Positions 1-12,225 are shown, counted from the first letter of the stretch. The stretch: DNA of 64,000 nt from Loripinus fragilis (GCA_964019695.1 OZ026525.1:87682779-87746778); one strand, 5' to 3'. A program made the numbers and translations. Notes: a model not told the origin generated them from the letters alone.

Positions 1-1724
1 TTTTTATTGTACATCAACTGTATAAATAGTTTTATTGTACAAAGCGTGGCTCCCTGTTTAACGGTCTAGTTCCCATATATGTTACTGAATAACAAGCACA
101 GTTGATGATCGAAATAAATTCTCATTCAATAAGAAGTAGATTTATTGCATGCATGAAGGAAAACCCGTTTTAAATATACAAATTTGGGCAGAGGTGCATC
201 GACGGCTCGTCTATATATATTTGTTGAATGTGCCTAGTTTCTCCAGTCGTTATTTCAACAAAATAAAACGAACGTCTCTTTTAGGGAGAGTGGTCGCCTT
301 ATCGCTAGAAATTCTTCAGTTGTCTTCTTGCTATCATATGGCTGCTCTTGCCTTACATACCGTGGGTGGACCAGAAAAGCGTGATTGTGGCATTTCTTAG
401 GCATACATGTACTCATGGGTACATTGGTATTTATCATTCAAGCAAAATGAAGCAGCAGATAATGTCAGCGGATGAAATTTTCAGAATTGTGCGGAGTCTG
501 TGTTAAAACGTATTGTCCCAGAAATTATTTTGGAAAACTCAAAAGAGCCATCTCAAGAAACGGTTCTTTTGAGTGTCCACAACATGTGTTTTAGACGCGA
601 GGTAGAAAAAACGCACTCCATTATAAAGATTTGATCATTCTTTGCCAAAACCCTTTTACACCGATATACTGTTGTGATTTTACAATATATTCAAGAATGT
701 GAAGGCTGTGTTGTGGCATGGTGTGTGTGAGTTTCATATCCATCGGCACAGATACAGGTGTTTATGGAACGCACTATGTATGTGTGTGTTTGTGTATATG
801 ATGTGTATATTTGGGACTCATGAACTATGACGTGAGAAAATCTGGCTGTACGATTTGGCTCCAGTGCGGCTGTTACTGATTTCATGTGCAATTAAGTATT
901 GTAGTCTTAGTAGTTTAACTTATAGTTTAGCTGTAAGGCTAATCTCTATGACAGTTTTTCTCATGGCAGGGCTCATGTATATGTTTTTTAGAAAAAAAGT
1001 TTTAGAATTGTTAATATCTAAAGAATTTAAATTCTTACTGTATCTCAAAATTCTTTTAGAATGGCAATTGTATATGTACTTATGTATTTTATATGTAAGA
1101 TATGTTTCATTGTATACACTGGTGAGACAAAAATAAACGATACTTACTTACTAATTGTTGTTTCAAGCAATCTGAATAGGCTCTAAGTATCATTGTTTTC
1201 AACAAATTGTTTTATCACATGATGTCGCGTCTTGGAGTGAAATAACGCCATACAATAAAATCGATAAAGCACTAGTGGTTTACAGATTTTCGGGAAACAG
1301 TATGACGACAAAAACAACGTTGCGTACATAATACCAAAATCATAACGTTTTTAGGCGAGAATTGAGATTTCAAAGTAGTCTTAATGTCAAATGATTCATA
1401 TAAGCAGTATTGCTTGTTTTCAAATCATGTTTTCTGCTTATATATTATTGTATTGTTGAAACATGCTTTGTATTTTCGAAATAAATATTGTTTAAACTAA
1501 ATGATAATAAGAATCTTACATTCGTGCTCTTGTATTATTGAATTCATTCAGTTCGTTGCGAAAATGAGATAAAATGCTCGGTAAGCCTCGCATTTTACCT
1601 CTTCTTCCCAACTCGGTTTAATAAATTCGATAAAACATGAGTTCTCATGTCAGATTCACTATTACTCTTGACTAGATACATTGTGGCTTCATTCAAGCTG
1701 CTGCTTCAGGGGTTAATCCTCAAA
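1..1724. other. AT-rich stretch without a recognisable gene
   Basis: No open frame here is long or resembles a protein I know; the longest are under 100 codons. From about 1215 to 1680 the sequence resembles both arms of the foldback repeat at 22437-22960: shared words include GTTGCGTACATAAT, GAGATTTCAAAG and the run ending in ACATGAG..CTCATGT. This part is therefore probably a decayed copy of that element. I see nothing else to support. Confidence 0.5.
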
Positions 1725-1948
1725 GCGCCAAGACAAAAATGCATCTGACAATGTCGTCTGCTGAAGTCGTCTGCTGCAAATAATTGCTTAACATTACTGA
1801 CGAATTAAGTATAGAAGCAAACAACGTAGACCCAGAACAGACTGCTCCTATAGGAGCCGTCTGATCTAGGTCCACACTGTTTGCCACAGAGGCTTCTTAA
1901 ACATTTCAGCAGACGAGAAAAGCAGACGACTTTTGTTGCGATTGGCGC
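1725..1948. mobile_element. Foldback MITE, 'GTCGTCTGCTG' family, copy 1
   Basis: A short nonautonomous element bounded by inverted GCGCCAA and TTGGCGC. Inside these lie GTCGTCTGCTG and its complement CAGCAGACGA, and the centre is a hairpin around CAGACTGCTCCTATAGGAGC. A near-identical copy lies at 20493-20703, which shows that the unit is a dispersed element. No coding capacity. Confidence 0.7.
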
Positions 1949-2420
1949 AGTAAATCTCTGTTTTTCATTCTGGATACCGGCAAATAGGTACTTTGGCAAA
2001 CAATGAAGTCTGCGCTGGATCCCACCCATTGTGCTTGTTTTTCAGGGTCTACATAGTTCGGTAGGATAAAAACAATCTTCAGGGACAGAGATATAACAGT
2101 TAAGAAATTTTGACATGTGACCCCTTAAATACAAAAGGGGTTAATCCATGCTTATTGCATCAATATATGTATTGACACTGTTTAAAAATTTACCGAGATG
2201 AAAAGGGTTGTTTTACTTTTCATATAGTTTGGACCACCGAAATACTATCCATGTCTGATTGTATCATAAATTAATTAATATCTTTGTAGTCTTGGAGTGG
2301 TAAGCTAAGCAATTCAGGTACATTTATGTTATGCATCAACGTAAAGTTAATACGTTTTATGCAATTCAGGTACATGTATGTTATACATCAACGCAAAGTT
2401 GATACGTTTCATGTTTCGGT

Positions 2421-2575
2421 GAACTGAACAAGTTTTCATGTAGTTTGGAGACACCTGGACGAAATGAATAGACTGTCATTGTATACTATTTGCGTAATGA
2501 ACGACAAATCAATAAAAATTGCTCGTCTATTACTATCAACCAAGTGCATGCCAAACTACATGGCAACTTGTTCAT
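2421..2575. repeat. Small foldback repeat
   Basis: TGAACAAG..TCATGTAGTTTGG on the left is answered by CCAAACTACATGGCAACTTGTTCA on the right, giving arms of about 24 nt around a loop of roughly 100 nt. No second copy was noticed in the window. Confidence 0.5.
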
Positions 2576-2611
2576 TTCTACGTTCTGGTTTCACTGAAAC
2601 AAAGAAGTAGC

Positions 2612-2841
2612 TACTGTCCTGCCAACCAAGAGTGACAGTGGCGTCATGTTTTGTTTACAAAGTTATCAAGGACTTAGAATCGACAGATCACTTGTGTATT
2701 AATCCTATCCGCAGGACAGGATTAATACGCAAGTGATCTATTGATTCGCATTAGCTCATGTGCAGTGTACAAGTTAATGTTTTACTAAACAGTTGTAAAC
2801 ATAACACGACATCACTGTCACTCTTGGCTGACAGGACAATA
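2612..2841. mobile_element. Foldback MITE, 'TACTGTC' family, copy 1
   Basis: The ends read TACTGTCCTGCCAACCAAG and CTTGGCTGACAGGACAAT(A), inverted repeats of about 30 nt flanked by TA. The centre is a second palindrome (cacttgtgtattaatcctat and its complement). TA-flanked inverted ends are typical of Tc1/mariner-type miniature elements; that assignment is inference. At least five more copies occur in the window. It directly abuts the readable start of the first PLE. Confidence 0.75.
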
Positions 2842-4368
2842 TGAGTTCCATTTTTAAAATTATTGATACTCGTATTTCATTTTACTCTCGTAATACACAT
2901 CTTTTGCCCCCTAAGCCTAAATCTTCTTTTCGTCATCTTAAACGAGGTATCCTGGATTTTCATATGAACAATGTTTTGGTTCCAGCAGATAAAACTGTTA
3001 ACAATGTTGTAGTTGTTTGACAATTGTATTATATTAATACTCTTAAGCGTGAGCTTGTTGACACTAATGCCTATAAACTGCAGCCTTCTTTAAGTGAAAG
3101 GGTGATTGTTGATGGGCATGGTTGTCATACAGCCTTACATTTTGGTGTCAAAGCTAAAGAAAATCAAGACAAAGTTCCTACGTTGTACTGGTTACCTAAA
3201 CTCCATAAAAAACCCTATAAAGCAAGATTTATTGCAAATTCTAGTTCTTGTACGACAACGGAACTTTCTAAATTGTTAACCTCGTTTCTTACAGCTGTTA
3301 AAAACATGTTATCAAATATTGTGAAAAGGTATATGAGAGATCCGTTAAAACCTATTTTGGCCGATTAATAATTCAGGTGAAATTTTAGATAAACTTAAAG
3401 CTAGAGATTTCAATGCGACCAGTTTGTCTACTTATGATTTTTCTACTCTTTACACTACTTTACCTCATAATTTTATTAAAGATAAACTTATTGATCTTAT
3501 TGAAAGAACCTTCCAGAGGCTCTCCTTACCTTGCATGTAGTGACAGAAATGCATTTTTTACTTCAGAAAAACCTAAAAAATATCATGCATGGTCGTGTCA
3601 AAATGTATGTAATGCGCTGATCTTTTTGTTGGACAACATTTTTATTCGATTTGGCACCAAGCTCTAAATATTATAATGTTTATTTTGACAATATGGTTGG
3701 TCAAATATACCCTTCAGAGCTCCAACTTAATAAAGCCAATGCCTCTGATACCAAAGCCGCATTTTTAGACTTGCATTTGTCAATTTCTAATGATATTGTT
3801 TCTACCAAAATTTATGATAAACGTGACGACTTTGATTTTGAAATTGTCAATGTCCCATTTTTAGATGGTGATGTTCCTCGTACTACATCCTATGGAGTCT
3901 ATATCTCTCAAATAATTCGTTTTGCTAGAGCATCTAGCTATGTTGCTGACTTCAGCACTCGCAATAAATTGTTAACTCAGAAACTTCTTAAACAAGGCTA
4001 TCGGTATCATAAACTTCTCATAACATTTTCAAAATTTTATAGACGATACTATGATTTGATTTCTAAATTCCAAGTTGGACTTAAATCTCTCTTGCGCCAA
4101 GGACTTTCGGAACCTGATTTCTATGGTGACTTGGTGTATAAGTTGAAGAAGATTGTTGGCTCTAAAGAATTTTCAGCGCAGTTCATTAAAATAATTTCCC
4201 ATTATAAAAAGATTGGCTAAAACATTAATGTATTGCAACAGACTGCATGCTTGGTAGTCAACCCAATCACGGTTGGCAACTTTGCTTTCCTCTTTAATTG
4301 CACGCCGATGGGTCGAACTTCAGACTCTATGATGGTTCCGACTTATCTATTGATGAGATGGTAGGGGC
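2841..4368 (+). pseudogene. Penelope-like reverse transcriptase, broken copy
   Basis: The conceptual protein carries hallmarks of PLE reverse transcriptases: a YWLPKLHKKPYKARFIANSS block (about 3190-3245), then a YDFSTLYTTLPHN block (about 3430-3470), then a long C-terminal part with FLDLHLSISND and DKRDDFDFEIV. It is broken several ways. A TGA sits in frame at 3018-3020. The frame shifts near 3366-3370. Between about 3660 and 3675 the segment that holds the catalytic palm motif in the other copies is deleted, and a TAA at 4218-4220 interrupts the last exon-like stretch, after which the same frame stays readable to 4368. No GIY-YIG endonuclease motif was recognised. It cannot encode an active enzyme. 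Confidence 0.8.
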
Positions 4369-4875
4369 CTGATGCTTTGGCTGTTTGTTGGGCCCACCGG
4401 GGTTTACCTGTTGGATTTCTTTTGCTCTGGTATTCAGTTTAATTTACTGTTGAGTCCTTATCCTTGCTTTATCTCCTTGATATATCTTGATTTATATGTT
4501 TTAGGAGATGATGCATTGATAAGTTAGGGGTCTTTCATGCAAAACAAATATCTATGTGTCTTGATCCACATCTGAATTAAGGGTGAGGTTGGCGCCGTTA
4601 AACCGGTTTAAGCCCTCCAGTAAAATATTTTACTGACCGTTCCAAGGCGGTACTTCTTTTGTGGATCTTTTATGTTTTTGTTCTGTCTTGTGTTTGCTAT
4701 GTTTTGTGCGCGTCTGTTTATATGTGCTTTGTGGTCACTTGCTGGGAAAGGGCTGACCTCTTGGCTCTCGTTTGTGGTGTCTACTGTGAGTTTGTCACTT
4801 TCCCATTGGTATCCTGGGTCAGGTGTGGTACTTGATTGTATCGACTCCTGATCTTTGCACCCTTACTTACTTTGT
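2841..4875 (+). mobile_element. Penelope-like retroelement, copy 1 (decayed)
   Basis: A Penelope-like element with remains of a reverse transcriptase frame (2841-4368) followed by a non-coding 3' module (about 4370-4875) that recurs alone elsewhere in the window. The 3' module runs from GGTTTAAGCCCTCCAGTAAA through GTGGTCACTTGCTGGGAAAG to a TTACTTACTTTG end. A second copy in the same orientation starts about 1.3 kb downstream. PLEs often sit in tandem, but these two are separated by other repeats. Confidence 0.8.
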
Positions 4876-4976
4876 AGAAATAAATATAGTACATATTGAA
4901 AAGACATGATGTAGGTATATTGGAATTGCCTATATGAGGTAATTAAAATGTGTTCCAACAACATATGTTATCGATA

Positions 4977-5350
4977 TTAAAGAGACTAAGTCTGCAACTA
5001 TAAACATTTTTCGAAAAAAATATTTTCTTTTTTAAATCATTTGTAAAAGCAGAATTAAGTTAAGTTTTCACAATAAATCTGTTCACTATATATGAAAACT
5101 GCATGGAAAAGTGAATTATCTTATAAAAACATGTGTTTTTTCTCTTGTTGGTAATTATTTGCGTCCCTCCAATAATTATAGACAGTCAAGTTTGACCATA
5201 ATGGTGTTGTTTTGATACTGATAATTTGTAAAATTTTACGAAATTGGTAAAATGTATACCTGAATTTTAATTTCTTTTACTGTGTTCTTGAAAAAAAGAA
5301 ACATTATTTCAAAAATTAAAAGATCAAAAGTTTCAGACTATGCAGCTTTG
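4977..5350. mobile_element. TTAA-flanked MITE, copy 1
   Basis: Starts at TTAA with AGAGACTAAGTCTGCAAC and ends GACTATGCAGCTTT, degenerate inverted ends best seen in the copy at 52419-52792. The body shares long words with the other three copies (AAATCATTTGTAAAAGCA, GCGTCCCTCCAATAATTAT, GGTAAAATGTATACCTGAAT). No transposase. TTAA flanks suggest a piggyBac-like or TA-targeting source, which is not settled. Confidence 0.7.
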
Positions 5351-5559
5351 AGGGAAACTATTTTGAAATTTACACTTGTCAAGAAATTTGCTTTTTTCAA
5401 ACATCCGTCAATAACTGTCGCTGTATGGCAAAATGGCAATTATAAATGTGATTTCATGAACTACCTTTTTGCAAGGCTGGTACTAACATGGTTGTAAGTT
5501 ATTGTATTGCCAATATTCAAAATCTGCTGATCAGCTCTGTTGATAAGTTTTCTTGCTGG

Positions 5560-5770
5560 ACTACAGCTGATAGACGAAAATAACGAAATGTCACAAACCA
5601 GCCACCATACTCACCAGTGATCAGTATGGTGGCTGGTATGTGCCATTTCATTTTTAGTTCGTCTAACTGATGACTATGGTGGCAGGTTTGGACCTTTTTC
5701 GTCTTTCGCCTGGCGTTATTTCGTAGCGATAAGACGGGGAAAAGGAACTGGCACAAATCAGCCACCATAA
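5560..5770. repeat. Foldback repeat built on GCCACCATA
   Basis: CCAGCCACCATACT at 5598-5611 pairs with AGTATGGTGGCTGG at 5623-5636. A further GTTTGGACC/GGTGGCAGG segment and a final AATCAGCCACCATA at about 5757-5770 repeat the motif. The whole reads as a small composite foldback element of unknown class. Confidence 0.5.
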
Positions 5771-6159
5771 ATAAAAGTGAAAGAAACAGTTCTTTTTGAC
5801 AAAGTGGTGAAACGTGTTGTTAGCCATATATTGCGCTACATTTCACTGTTATGGCTGTTTTATGGTTGAACAGGTATGTTTCTTGTTGCAAATGACCATA
5901 TAATCTGTCTCGTATTGTTTCTATATCAGTTTTATGAGATCTATCACACGATTTCCCAGCCAATATGCAATTCCAAACCACTATCAGCTAACCAGTGTAA
6001 CGCCAGGGTGCGGACGGGCAGGCAGTCAGAGTTTGCTCTCGAGCTCACAACCCTCGGAATATTGGTCAGGCGCTCTAATCACCTGTGAAACCTGGGTGGT
6101 TCTATATCTACCAATTCGGGATGTCTTTACTTAGGATCGTCTCACTTTATGCTACAAAT

Positions 6160-7745
6160 TACACAAAGGTGTCCAGCAAATTATTGATCTCATTGAAAGA
6201 AGCTTAAATAGAGAAGGCTCTCCTCACATTGCATGTAACGACAGAAACGCATTTTTACTTCAGAAAAACCTAAAAAATATCATGCATGATCTTGTCAAAT
6301 GTATGTTATGCGCTGACCATTATGTTGGAAAACATTTTTATTCGATTTGGCACCAAGTTGTATAGACAAGTAGTTCGGATTCCTATGGGCACTAATTGTG
6401 CTCCCTTGGTTGCAGATTTTACTCCTTTATTGTTATGAAAGAGAATTTATGATGTCTCTTCCTGATGATAAGCAGGCTGATATAATTGATGCTTTTAACA
6501 CTACATTCAGATATTTGAAAGATATTTTAAACATTGATAATGTTTATTTTCGCACTATGGTAAGAGAAATATACCCTTCAGAGCACCGACTTAATAAAGC
6601 TAACACCTCTGATACCTAAGCCGCGTTTTTAGACTTGCATTTGTAAATTTCCAATGACTGTGTTTCTACCAAAATTTATGATAAACGTGACGACTTTGAT
6701 TTTGAAATTGTCAATTTCCCATTTTTAGATGGCGATGTTCCTCGTTCTACATCCTATAGAGTCTATATCTCTCAACTCATTCGTTTTGCTAGAGCATCTA
6801 GCCATGTTGCTGGCTTCAACATTCGCAATAAATTGTTAACTCACAAACTTCTTAAACAAGGCTATCGGTATCATAAACTTTGCAAACTTTTTTTTAATTT
6901 CATAGACGATACTATGATTTGATATCTAAATTCCAAATTGGATTTAAATCTCTCTTGCACCAAGGACTTTCGAAACCTGATTTCTATGGTGACTTGGTGT
7001 ATAAGTTGAAAAAGATTGTTGCTCTAATAATTTTTCAGCGCAGTTCTTTAAAATAAATTCCCAATTTAAAAAGATTAGCTTTAATATTATTGTATTGCAG
7101 CAGACTGAATGCTCGGTGGTCAACCCTATCACGTTTGGCAACTTTGCTTTTCCCTTTAATTGCACGCCGGTGGGTCGGACTTCAGACTCTATGACGGTTC
7201 CGACTTAAAGACTTATCTATTGATGGTAGGGGTCTGATGCTATAGCTGTTGTCAGGTCCACTGGGGTTTACCTTTTGGATTTCTTTTGCGCCGGTATTCA
7301 GTTTTATTTTCTGTTGAGTCCTTATCTGTGCTTTATCTCCTTTTTATATCTTGAATTATATGTTATAGGAGATGATGCATTTATAAGTTAGGGGTCTTTC
7401 ATGCAAACCAAACATCTATGTGTCTTGATCCACATCTAAACTAAGGGTGAGGTTGGTGCACCGTTAAACCGGTTTAAGCGCTCCAGTAAAATATCTTTAC
7501 TGACCGTTCCATGGCAGTGCTTCTATTGTGGATCATTTGTGTTATTTCTGTCTTGTTTTGTTATGCTTTCATGCACGTCTGTTAGTTGATGTCTTGTGGT
7601 CACCTGCTGGGAAAGGGCGGACCTCTTGGCTCTCGTTTCTGATGTCTAATTGTGACGTTGTCACTTTCGCATTGGTAGCCTTGGTCAGGTGTGGTGCTTG
7701 TTTGTATCGATTTCTGATCTTTGCCCTCTTTCTTACTTGGCTAGA
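6160..7745 (+). mobile_element. Penelope-like retroelement, copy 2 (decayed)
   Basis: Carries the reverse transcriptase palm region missing from copy 1: GTKLYRQVVRIPMGTNCAPL at about 6345-6405 and the active-site box near 6510-6525, which here reads YLKD. The first catalytic Asp is thus Lys, so this copy would be inactive even without its other breaks. Frame breaks follow, including a TAA at about 6617-6619. The region similar to copy 1 then runs through the C-terminal domain to about 7210 and into the 3' module (about 7475-7745). Same orientation as copy 1. Confidence 0.75.
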
Positions 7746-7953
7746 AAACAGCATGCATTGTTTGCGAAGACAAAAACAATGATTGATAATTTACAAATGC
7801 CTACCTGTGACACCTAAAAATACAAAATGGACACGTCCATACTTATACTGTCGACATGTATGAGAAAACCCATCAGAATGAACAGTTAATACAATATTTA
7901 ACCTATCCTCTTTATGACATCTCCTGATTTGTTTCTAAGAGACTTTCTTGATA

Positions 7954-8163
7954 TACGGTAAAACATGTCTTAAGCGGCCTCTCAAAAATAGACAAAACAA
8001 AGATCTCAATGGAAAATGGTAGCTTAATGAAGATCAAAAGTATTGCAGAATGCTCCGCTTGGAGCATTCTACAATACTTTTGACCTGCATTAAGCGATAA
8101 TCGGTCTTCAAAAACAATTTTGGTCTTCTTTTTTAGTGGCTGCTTAAGACAGGTTTTACTGTA
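7954..8163. mobile_element. Foldback MITE, 'TACNGTAAAAC' family, copy 1
   Basis: Ends TACGGTAAAACATGTCTTAAG and CTTAAGACAGGTTTTACTGTA are inverted repeats, and the centre is a near-perfect hairpin (AAAAGTATTGCAGAATGCTC and its complement). A diverged copy lies at 53347-53513. Non-coding. Confidence 0.65.
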
Positions 8164-8225
8164 ATAAGTTCATATTAGTGCTCTCTAGACCTCTGGGAGA
8201 ACCATGTCTGTAGTTATCTTAACTT

Positions 8226-8392
8226 TTGCATGCTGGGTAAATTTTCGTGATTTTGTTATTGTCGTCTGCTGACTTTTTTTTTCAAGAAAATATTTCAGGA
8301 ACACTATCAGTGTCAAACAGTTTGATCGGTCCTGAGTCAGAAAGTCGGTCCTGATCTCGTTTCAAACTGTTTGAAAATGTTATAAGCTTACG
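8226..8392. mobile_element. Foldback element related to the GTCGTCTGCTG family
   Basis: TGCATGCTGGGTAAATTTTC, then GTCGTCTGCTGAC, then inner arms TCAAACAGTTTGATCGGTCC against TCAAACTGTTTGA. The layout matches the better-preserved copy at 48279-48432. The right outer end is lost. Confidence 0.5.
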
Positions 8393-8927
8393 AAAAGAGC
8401 ATGAAAATACGCCGCTAGCGAGGCAATGGTAGAAATGGCCATAATTGGTTACGCAATGTTGTCTGGGACTTATCCTTTAAAGCACAAGACCTCCTAAATG
8501 AGGGGGTTGGTACATTGTTTCTTGCATTTTTGCACAAATAAGATTATAGGTTGGCATTCCTGTTGAATGAATGTAATCAAGAAGCATCTTATGATCTCGT
8601 GTACATACGACCCACTCTGTCTGGTATGGTCCATGTTTGCTTTAACCCTTAAAATTAATGATTTCGTCCGTCTGGTTTTTAATATCAAGTCCCCTCACTG
8701 GTTGGCAGTCCTAAGGCGGTGATTCTGTCTGTGTTGGTTTACTGTTTTCATATGCGGATCCAGAATGTTTCCTCGTGGGTGGGGCGGGGGCGGGGGCGGG
8801 AGTGGGGGTGGCACGTCAAAGTGTTTTTACTTTTTTCTCTTTAGGTTTTAGTCATCACATTAATAAACAAGTTATAAAAATGGCGTTTTGTCGGCGGGCC
8901 GATGATATCCGGACACTATCCCTACCA

Positions 8928-9290
8928 GCATGCGCGGATCTAGAAAGTTTTTTCAGAGGGGGTCCAATTTTGATAACTTTTTTTTTATTTAGTTGATCAG
9001 GAGAAAGAGGATCCAAATTTCGCTATAAATGGGCCATCATCGACTCACCAAGCGAAACAACTTTGAAATGGGGTTTCGCTGACTGGCCGATGATTGCCCA
9101 TTGAATGCTGGCTTGGTAGTTTTGTGATTTTTGAGGGGAGCCGGACTAGTATTGCAAAGAAACCCTGTATTTTTTGTGGTTTTTCATAGGGGGGGGGGGG
9201 GGTCAGGGTCCCCTCCCTAAAAAAAGATTTAAAAAAAAACGTTGTCAAAGTGTAAACCCCTCTGATAGAACTTTCCGGATCCGCGCATGC
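8928..9290. mobile_element. Inverted-repeat element with GCATGCGCGGATC ends
   Basis: The left end GCATGCGCGGATCTAGAAAG is matched by an inverted right end of CTTTCCGGATCCGCGCATGC. Just inside, CAGAGGGGGTCCA faces CCCCTCTGA. An inner hairpin GGGCCATCATCG..CGATGATTGCCC spans 9028-9102, and a G-run lies at 9189-9201. Partial relatives at 8755-8815, 11220-11310, 15838-15990 and 51347-51497 keep the same GGATCCAGA and GGGGGTCC blocks. Non-coding. Confidence 0.65.
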
Positions 9291-9339
9291 ATTGTGATCA
9301 GCCTTCGTCCGTAGTTCGGTGGTAAGCTCTTTTTAAGCG

Positions 9340-9905
9340 ACATATCTTCCTGATTCACAGGTCCAAATTCAAAATAATTTCCCAGGAATGATTCTTATTA
9401 TGCCATCTTCCAAAATTGGACAAATATTCTCGATCCGCAAACCAAGATGGCCACCACCGCAGCAGATAAGGAATATCTGAAAACGACAACTCTTGAACCA
9501 CAGGTCCAAGATCAAAAAGATTGCAAAGAATTGTATCTCATAATGGCCTCTACCAAAATTGCACAAATGGTGACGCTCCACCGAGCAAAATGGCAGCCAT
9601 AGCTGTAGATAAGATACATCCTTAATGGATATCTCCTCCTGCATCACTCGTCCAAACAGAAAAAAATCACAGAAATGTTCCTCATACTGCTCTTTACTAA
9701 AGTTGCACAAATGGTTACCCTCCGCCGAGTGAAAGAGCAACCAAAGCTGTAGATAAGAATTTTCTTTAAACGACATCGCCTCCTGAGCCAATGGTCCAAA
9801 TTCAAAACAATTTCACAGAGATATTTCTCATATAACCCTTCACCAAAATTGCACAAACCGTTTAACTTCACTGCAGAGTTTAAAGTAGACATATCCTTTA
9901 GCGAC
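9340..9905. repeat. Degenerate tandem array, about 145-bp unit, four copies
   Basis: The phrase AAAATTGCACAAATGGT recurs in diverged form near 9410, 9552, 9700 and 9842, each preceded by a GTCCAAATTCAAAA-like block and followed by GCTGTAGATAAG. Spacing is 142-147 nt. Minus-strand open frames here only reflect the repeated unit. Confidence 0.6.
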
Positions 9906-10454
9906 ATCTCTTTAAAGACAAAAACGCCATTTTACATCACATTTCAGGGAAATGATTTCTACATATTGTAAATGAAAATATGACTACAATTATTCCGAAA
10001 TCAAAAGTCATGCAGACCTCTTTGACAATTATTGGTACTAAAGTGAAATTGTCTGTCAGAATGCCCTGTCTATTAATATTCTATTATTGTCTGCAAGCGT
10101 CTTGTTGATCGGCTGGCAGATAAATGAAGTAGACACTTGCTTGTAAACGAAATTCTAGCTCCTGATAAGTGTAGATGGGAAAGCACATGCTATTTTAATA
10201 CTTATCGCACATGCGCAAAAAATCCAATTAATGCACGTGCTGTCTTATCCAGAGGGGTTTGAGGTCTAAATATTGATCTTGGTCTTTAACTTTATTTATA
10301 CTTTGTGTAGGGTTAGGGTAGTGATGGAGACAGCCCAAGTGGCCGGGACCTTGGTCGAATCCAGGGGAGGCACCTGTTGTTTTAACTTCAAAATTTGTTT
10401 TCCTGGTTTGGTGAAATAGTACTATGTTCTTAGACAATAAACTGAGGGCTATTC

Positions 10455-10640
10455 CAGCCAGATCAAAGGCTAATCTTAATGAGGTGATTATGACTTTTTT
10501 ACTGGGGGAACTAAAGTGGTCCCATGAAGGGTTTAGTTACTTTTGATAAAATATTGATATTTATCTTAAGTGAACGGAATTGTGTTGTATACAAGTAAGC
10601 CCCCTCTTGAGGCTTCTTTAACCCTGTGAGATACTGAAAC
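10455..10640. repeat. Dispersed repeat, related inverted copy at 40880-41100
   Basis: CCAGATCAAAGG, CATGAAGGG, TTGATAAAATATTGA, TTGTGTTGTATACA and CCCCTCTTGAGG appear in reverse-complement order at 40880-41100. Element class unknown. The distant copy is inserted in a TACTGTC-family MITE. Confidence 0.5.
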
Positions 10641-10861
10641 TGTCACTTATCAGTTACCTCTATTGGACAGGAATATAGGTCTTTAAAGTCTTACAATCCT
10701 CTGTTTAGTAGAGGGTGTAGTGTGCTTTACTTTATTCGCTGCATTTCCCTGACTTTAACCTGTGTAAATTAGCTCTAGATCTATTTTAGAAGGATCCGTA
10801 CTTCCAGATCATTTAGAAATCGCTGTGTTAGAACTTCTCCCCGTACTCCGATATAATGTTG

Positions 10862-11155
10862 ATTTGTTTAAACTGGTTTAAGCCCTCCAGTAAAATATTT
10901 TACTGACCGTTCCAAGGCGGTACTTCTTTTGTGGATCTTTTATGTTTTTGTTCTGTCTTGTGTTTGCTATATCTTTGTGCGCGTCTGTTTATATGTGCTT
11001 TGTGGTCACCTGCTGGGAAAGGGCTGACCTCTTGGCTCTCGTTTGTGGTGTCTGCTGTGAGTTTGTCACTTTCCTATTGGTATCCTGGGTCAGGTGTGGT
11101 ACTTGATTGTATCGATTCCGGATCTTTGCATCCTTACTTACTTTGTCTCTTCGTA
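10862..11155 (+). mobile_element. PLE 3' module, 5'-truncated copy
   Basis: Begins abruptly in GTTTAAACTGGTTTAAGCCC and continues almost identically to the 3' module of PLE copy 1 through the TTACTTACTTTG end. No coding part. It therefore looks like a separate, severely 5'-truncated insertion. Confidence 0.7.
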
Positions 11156-11478
11156 TTCTCGTCCTTTATGAAACTTTTGGTTCTTGCAGAAAGCAGAATA
11201 CCGCTTAAGCTGATGCTGTCACGCGCGGATCCAGAAGATTATCACGTCAGAGGGGGTCCAAGTTTGACACCGTTTTTTTCAGCTTGGTGAAAGGAGGAAG
11301 GATCCAAATACAACTATTAGCCGGTCATGTTCATCTCATGATTTGAACATGGGTTTTTGCGGCTTCAAATAGCTTCGCGGAGGCTAACGAATTCTATGCA
11401 AGAATGGCGTTTCGCTGATGGGTCAATCTTGGCCGAGATAGCTATAGTTTGCTTGCTGTTAAGTATATAAAAACAGGC

Positions 11479-11637
11479 CATTATCGGCCCGCCAACCAAA
11501 CGCCATTCGTATGGCGTTTGGTTGGCAGGCCGATAGTGGTCTGAGATAATTGTACAAGAAACAGCGGGTCACTATCGACCCACCAGAGAAACGTCATTCG
11601 CATTCAAATGGCGTTTCACGGTAGGCCGACAGTGACC
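11479..11637. repeat. Two adjacent related hairpins
   Basis: The first hairpin spans 11479-11545, with arms GCCAACCAAACGCCAT and ATGGCGTTTGGTTGGC and almost no loop. The second spans 11572-11637, with arms GGGTCACTATCG and GACAGTGACCC around a GAAACGTCATTC..GGCGTTTC core. Both share the GGCGTTT/GGCCGA vocabulary with the hairpin at 9028-9102. Just upstream, 11220-11310 is a one-ended relative of the GCATGCGCGGATC element. Confidence 0.6.
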
Positions 11638-11947
11638 CAAATATGTATGCTGGCAAGGAATTGCTGGCTGGGTAATGTGATCAGGGATGAATAATTTATT
11701 CGTATATTCCTCTTTGATAGTCTGAGTGTCAGATAATCATGACAGACAAGTTCCAACACACGGAATGGAACGTAAAGCCAACAAATTAAATGCCAGACTA
11801 CATCTCCTTAGTTGTAACTCACGTAAAAATGTCATAACGCTGAGCGGATATCATGATTTAAAGCTGGCTTTGCATATAAAATATATACTTTGATGTATTA
11901 AAGAAAGTCACTGGAAATTCTATGACCGACTAAACTCTCTCCATGCT

Positions 11948-12225
11948 GGTGGCGACAATTGTCGTCTGCTGATTACCTTTACAAATAGTTCGGATTCAGA
12001 CCAGAACCAATTGAACGTTGGTCCTGATCTGAATCCAACCCATTTGACACTTTGAGAATGTTGCTAAAAGAATGTTTTGAAAAAAGTTAATTTTGAATAA
12101 AGTCAGCAAACGACAAAAATAAAAGACAAAACATACCCAGCATGCGAAGATTTGACACTTGATCGTATTCCATGAAAAGTTGATTTTAAAAAAAAATCAG
12201 CAGACGACAAAAAAGCGGGAAGAAA
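11948..12225. mobile_element. Foldback element related to the GTCGTCTGCTG family
   Basis: GTCGTCTGCTGATTACC at about 11961 and AGTCAGCAAACGACA near 12102, with inner arms GTTCGGATTCAGACC against GGTCCTGATCTGAATCC. A second TCAGCAGACGAC follows at about 12196, so the right end may be duplicated. Confidence 0.5.

Noticed and set aside
9369..9907. Minus-strand ORFs of 87-140 codons
   Set aside because: They run through the degenerate 145-bp tandem array, and the repeated peptide blocks simply mirror the repeat.
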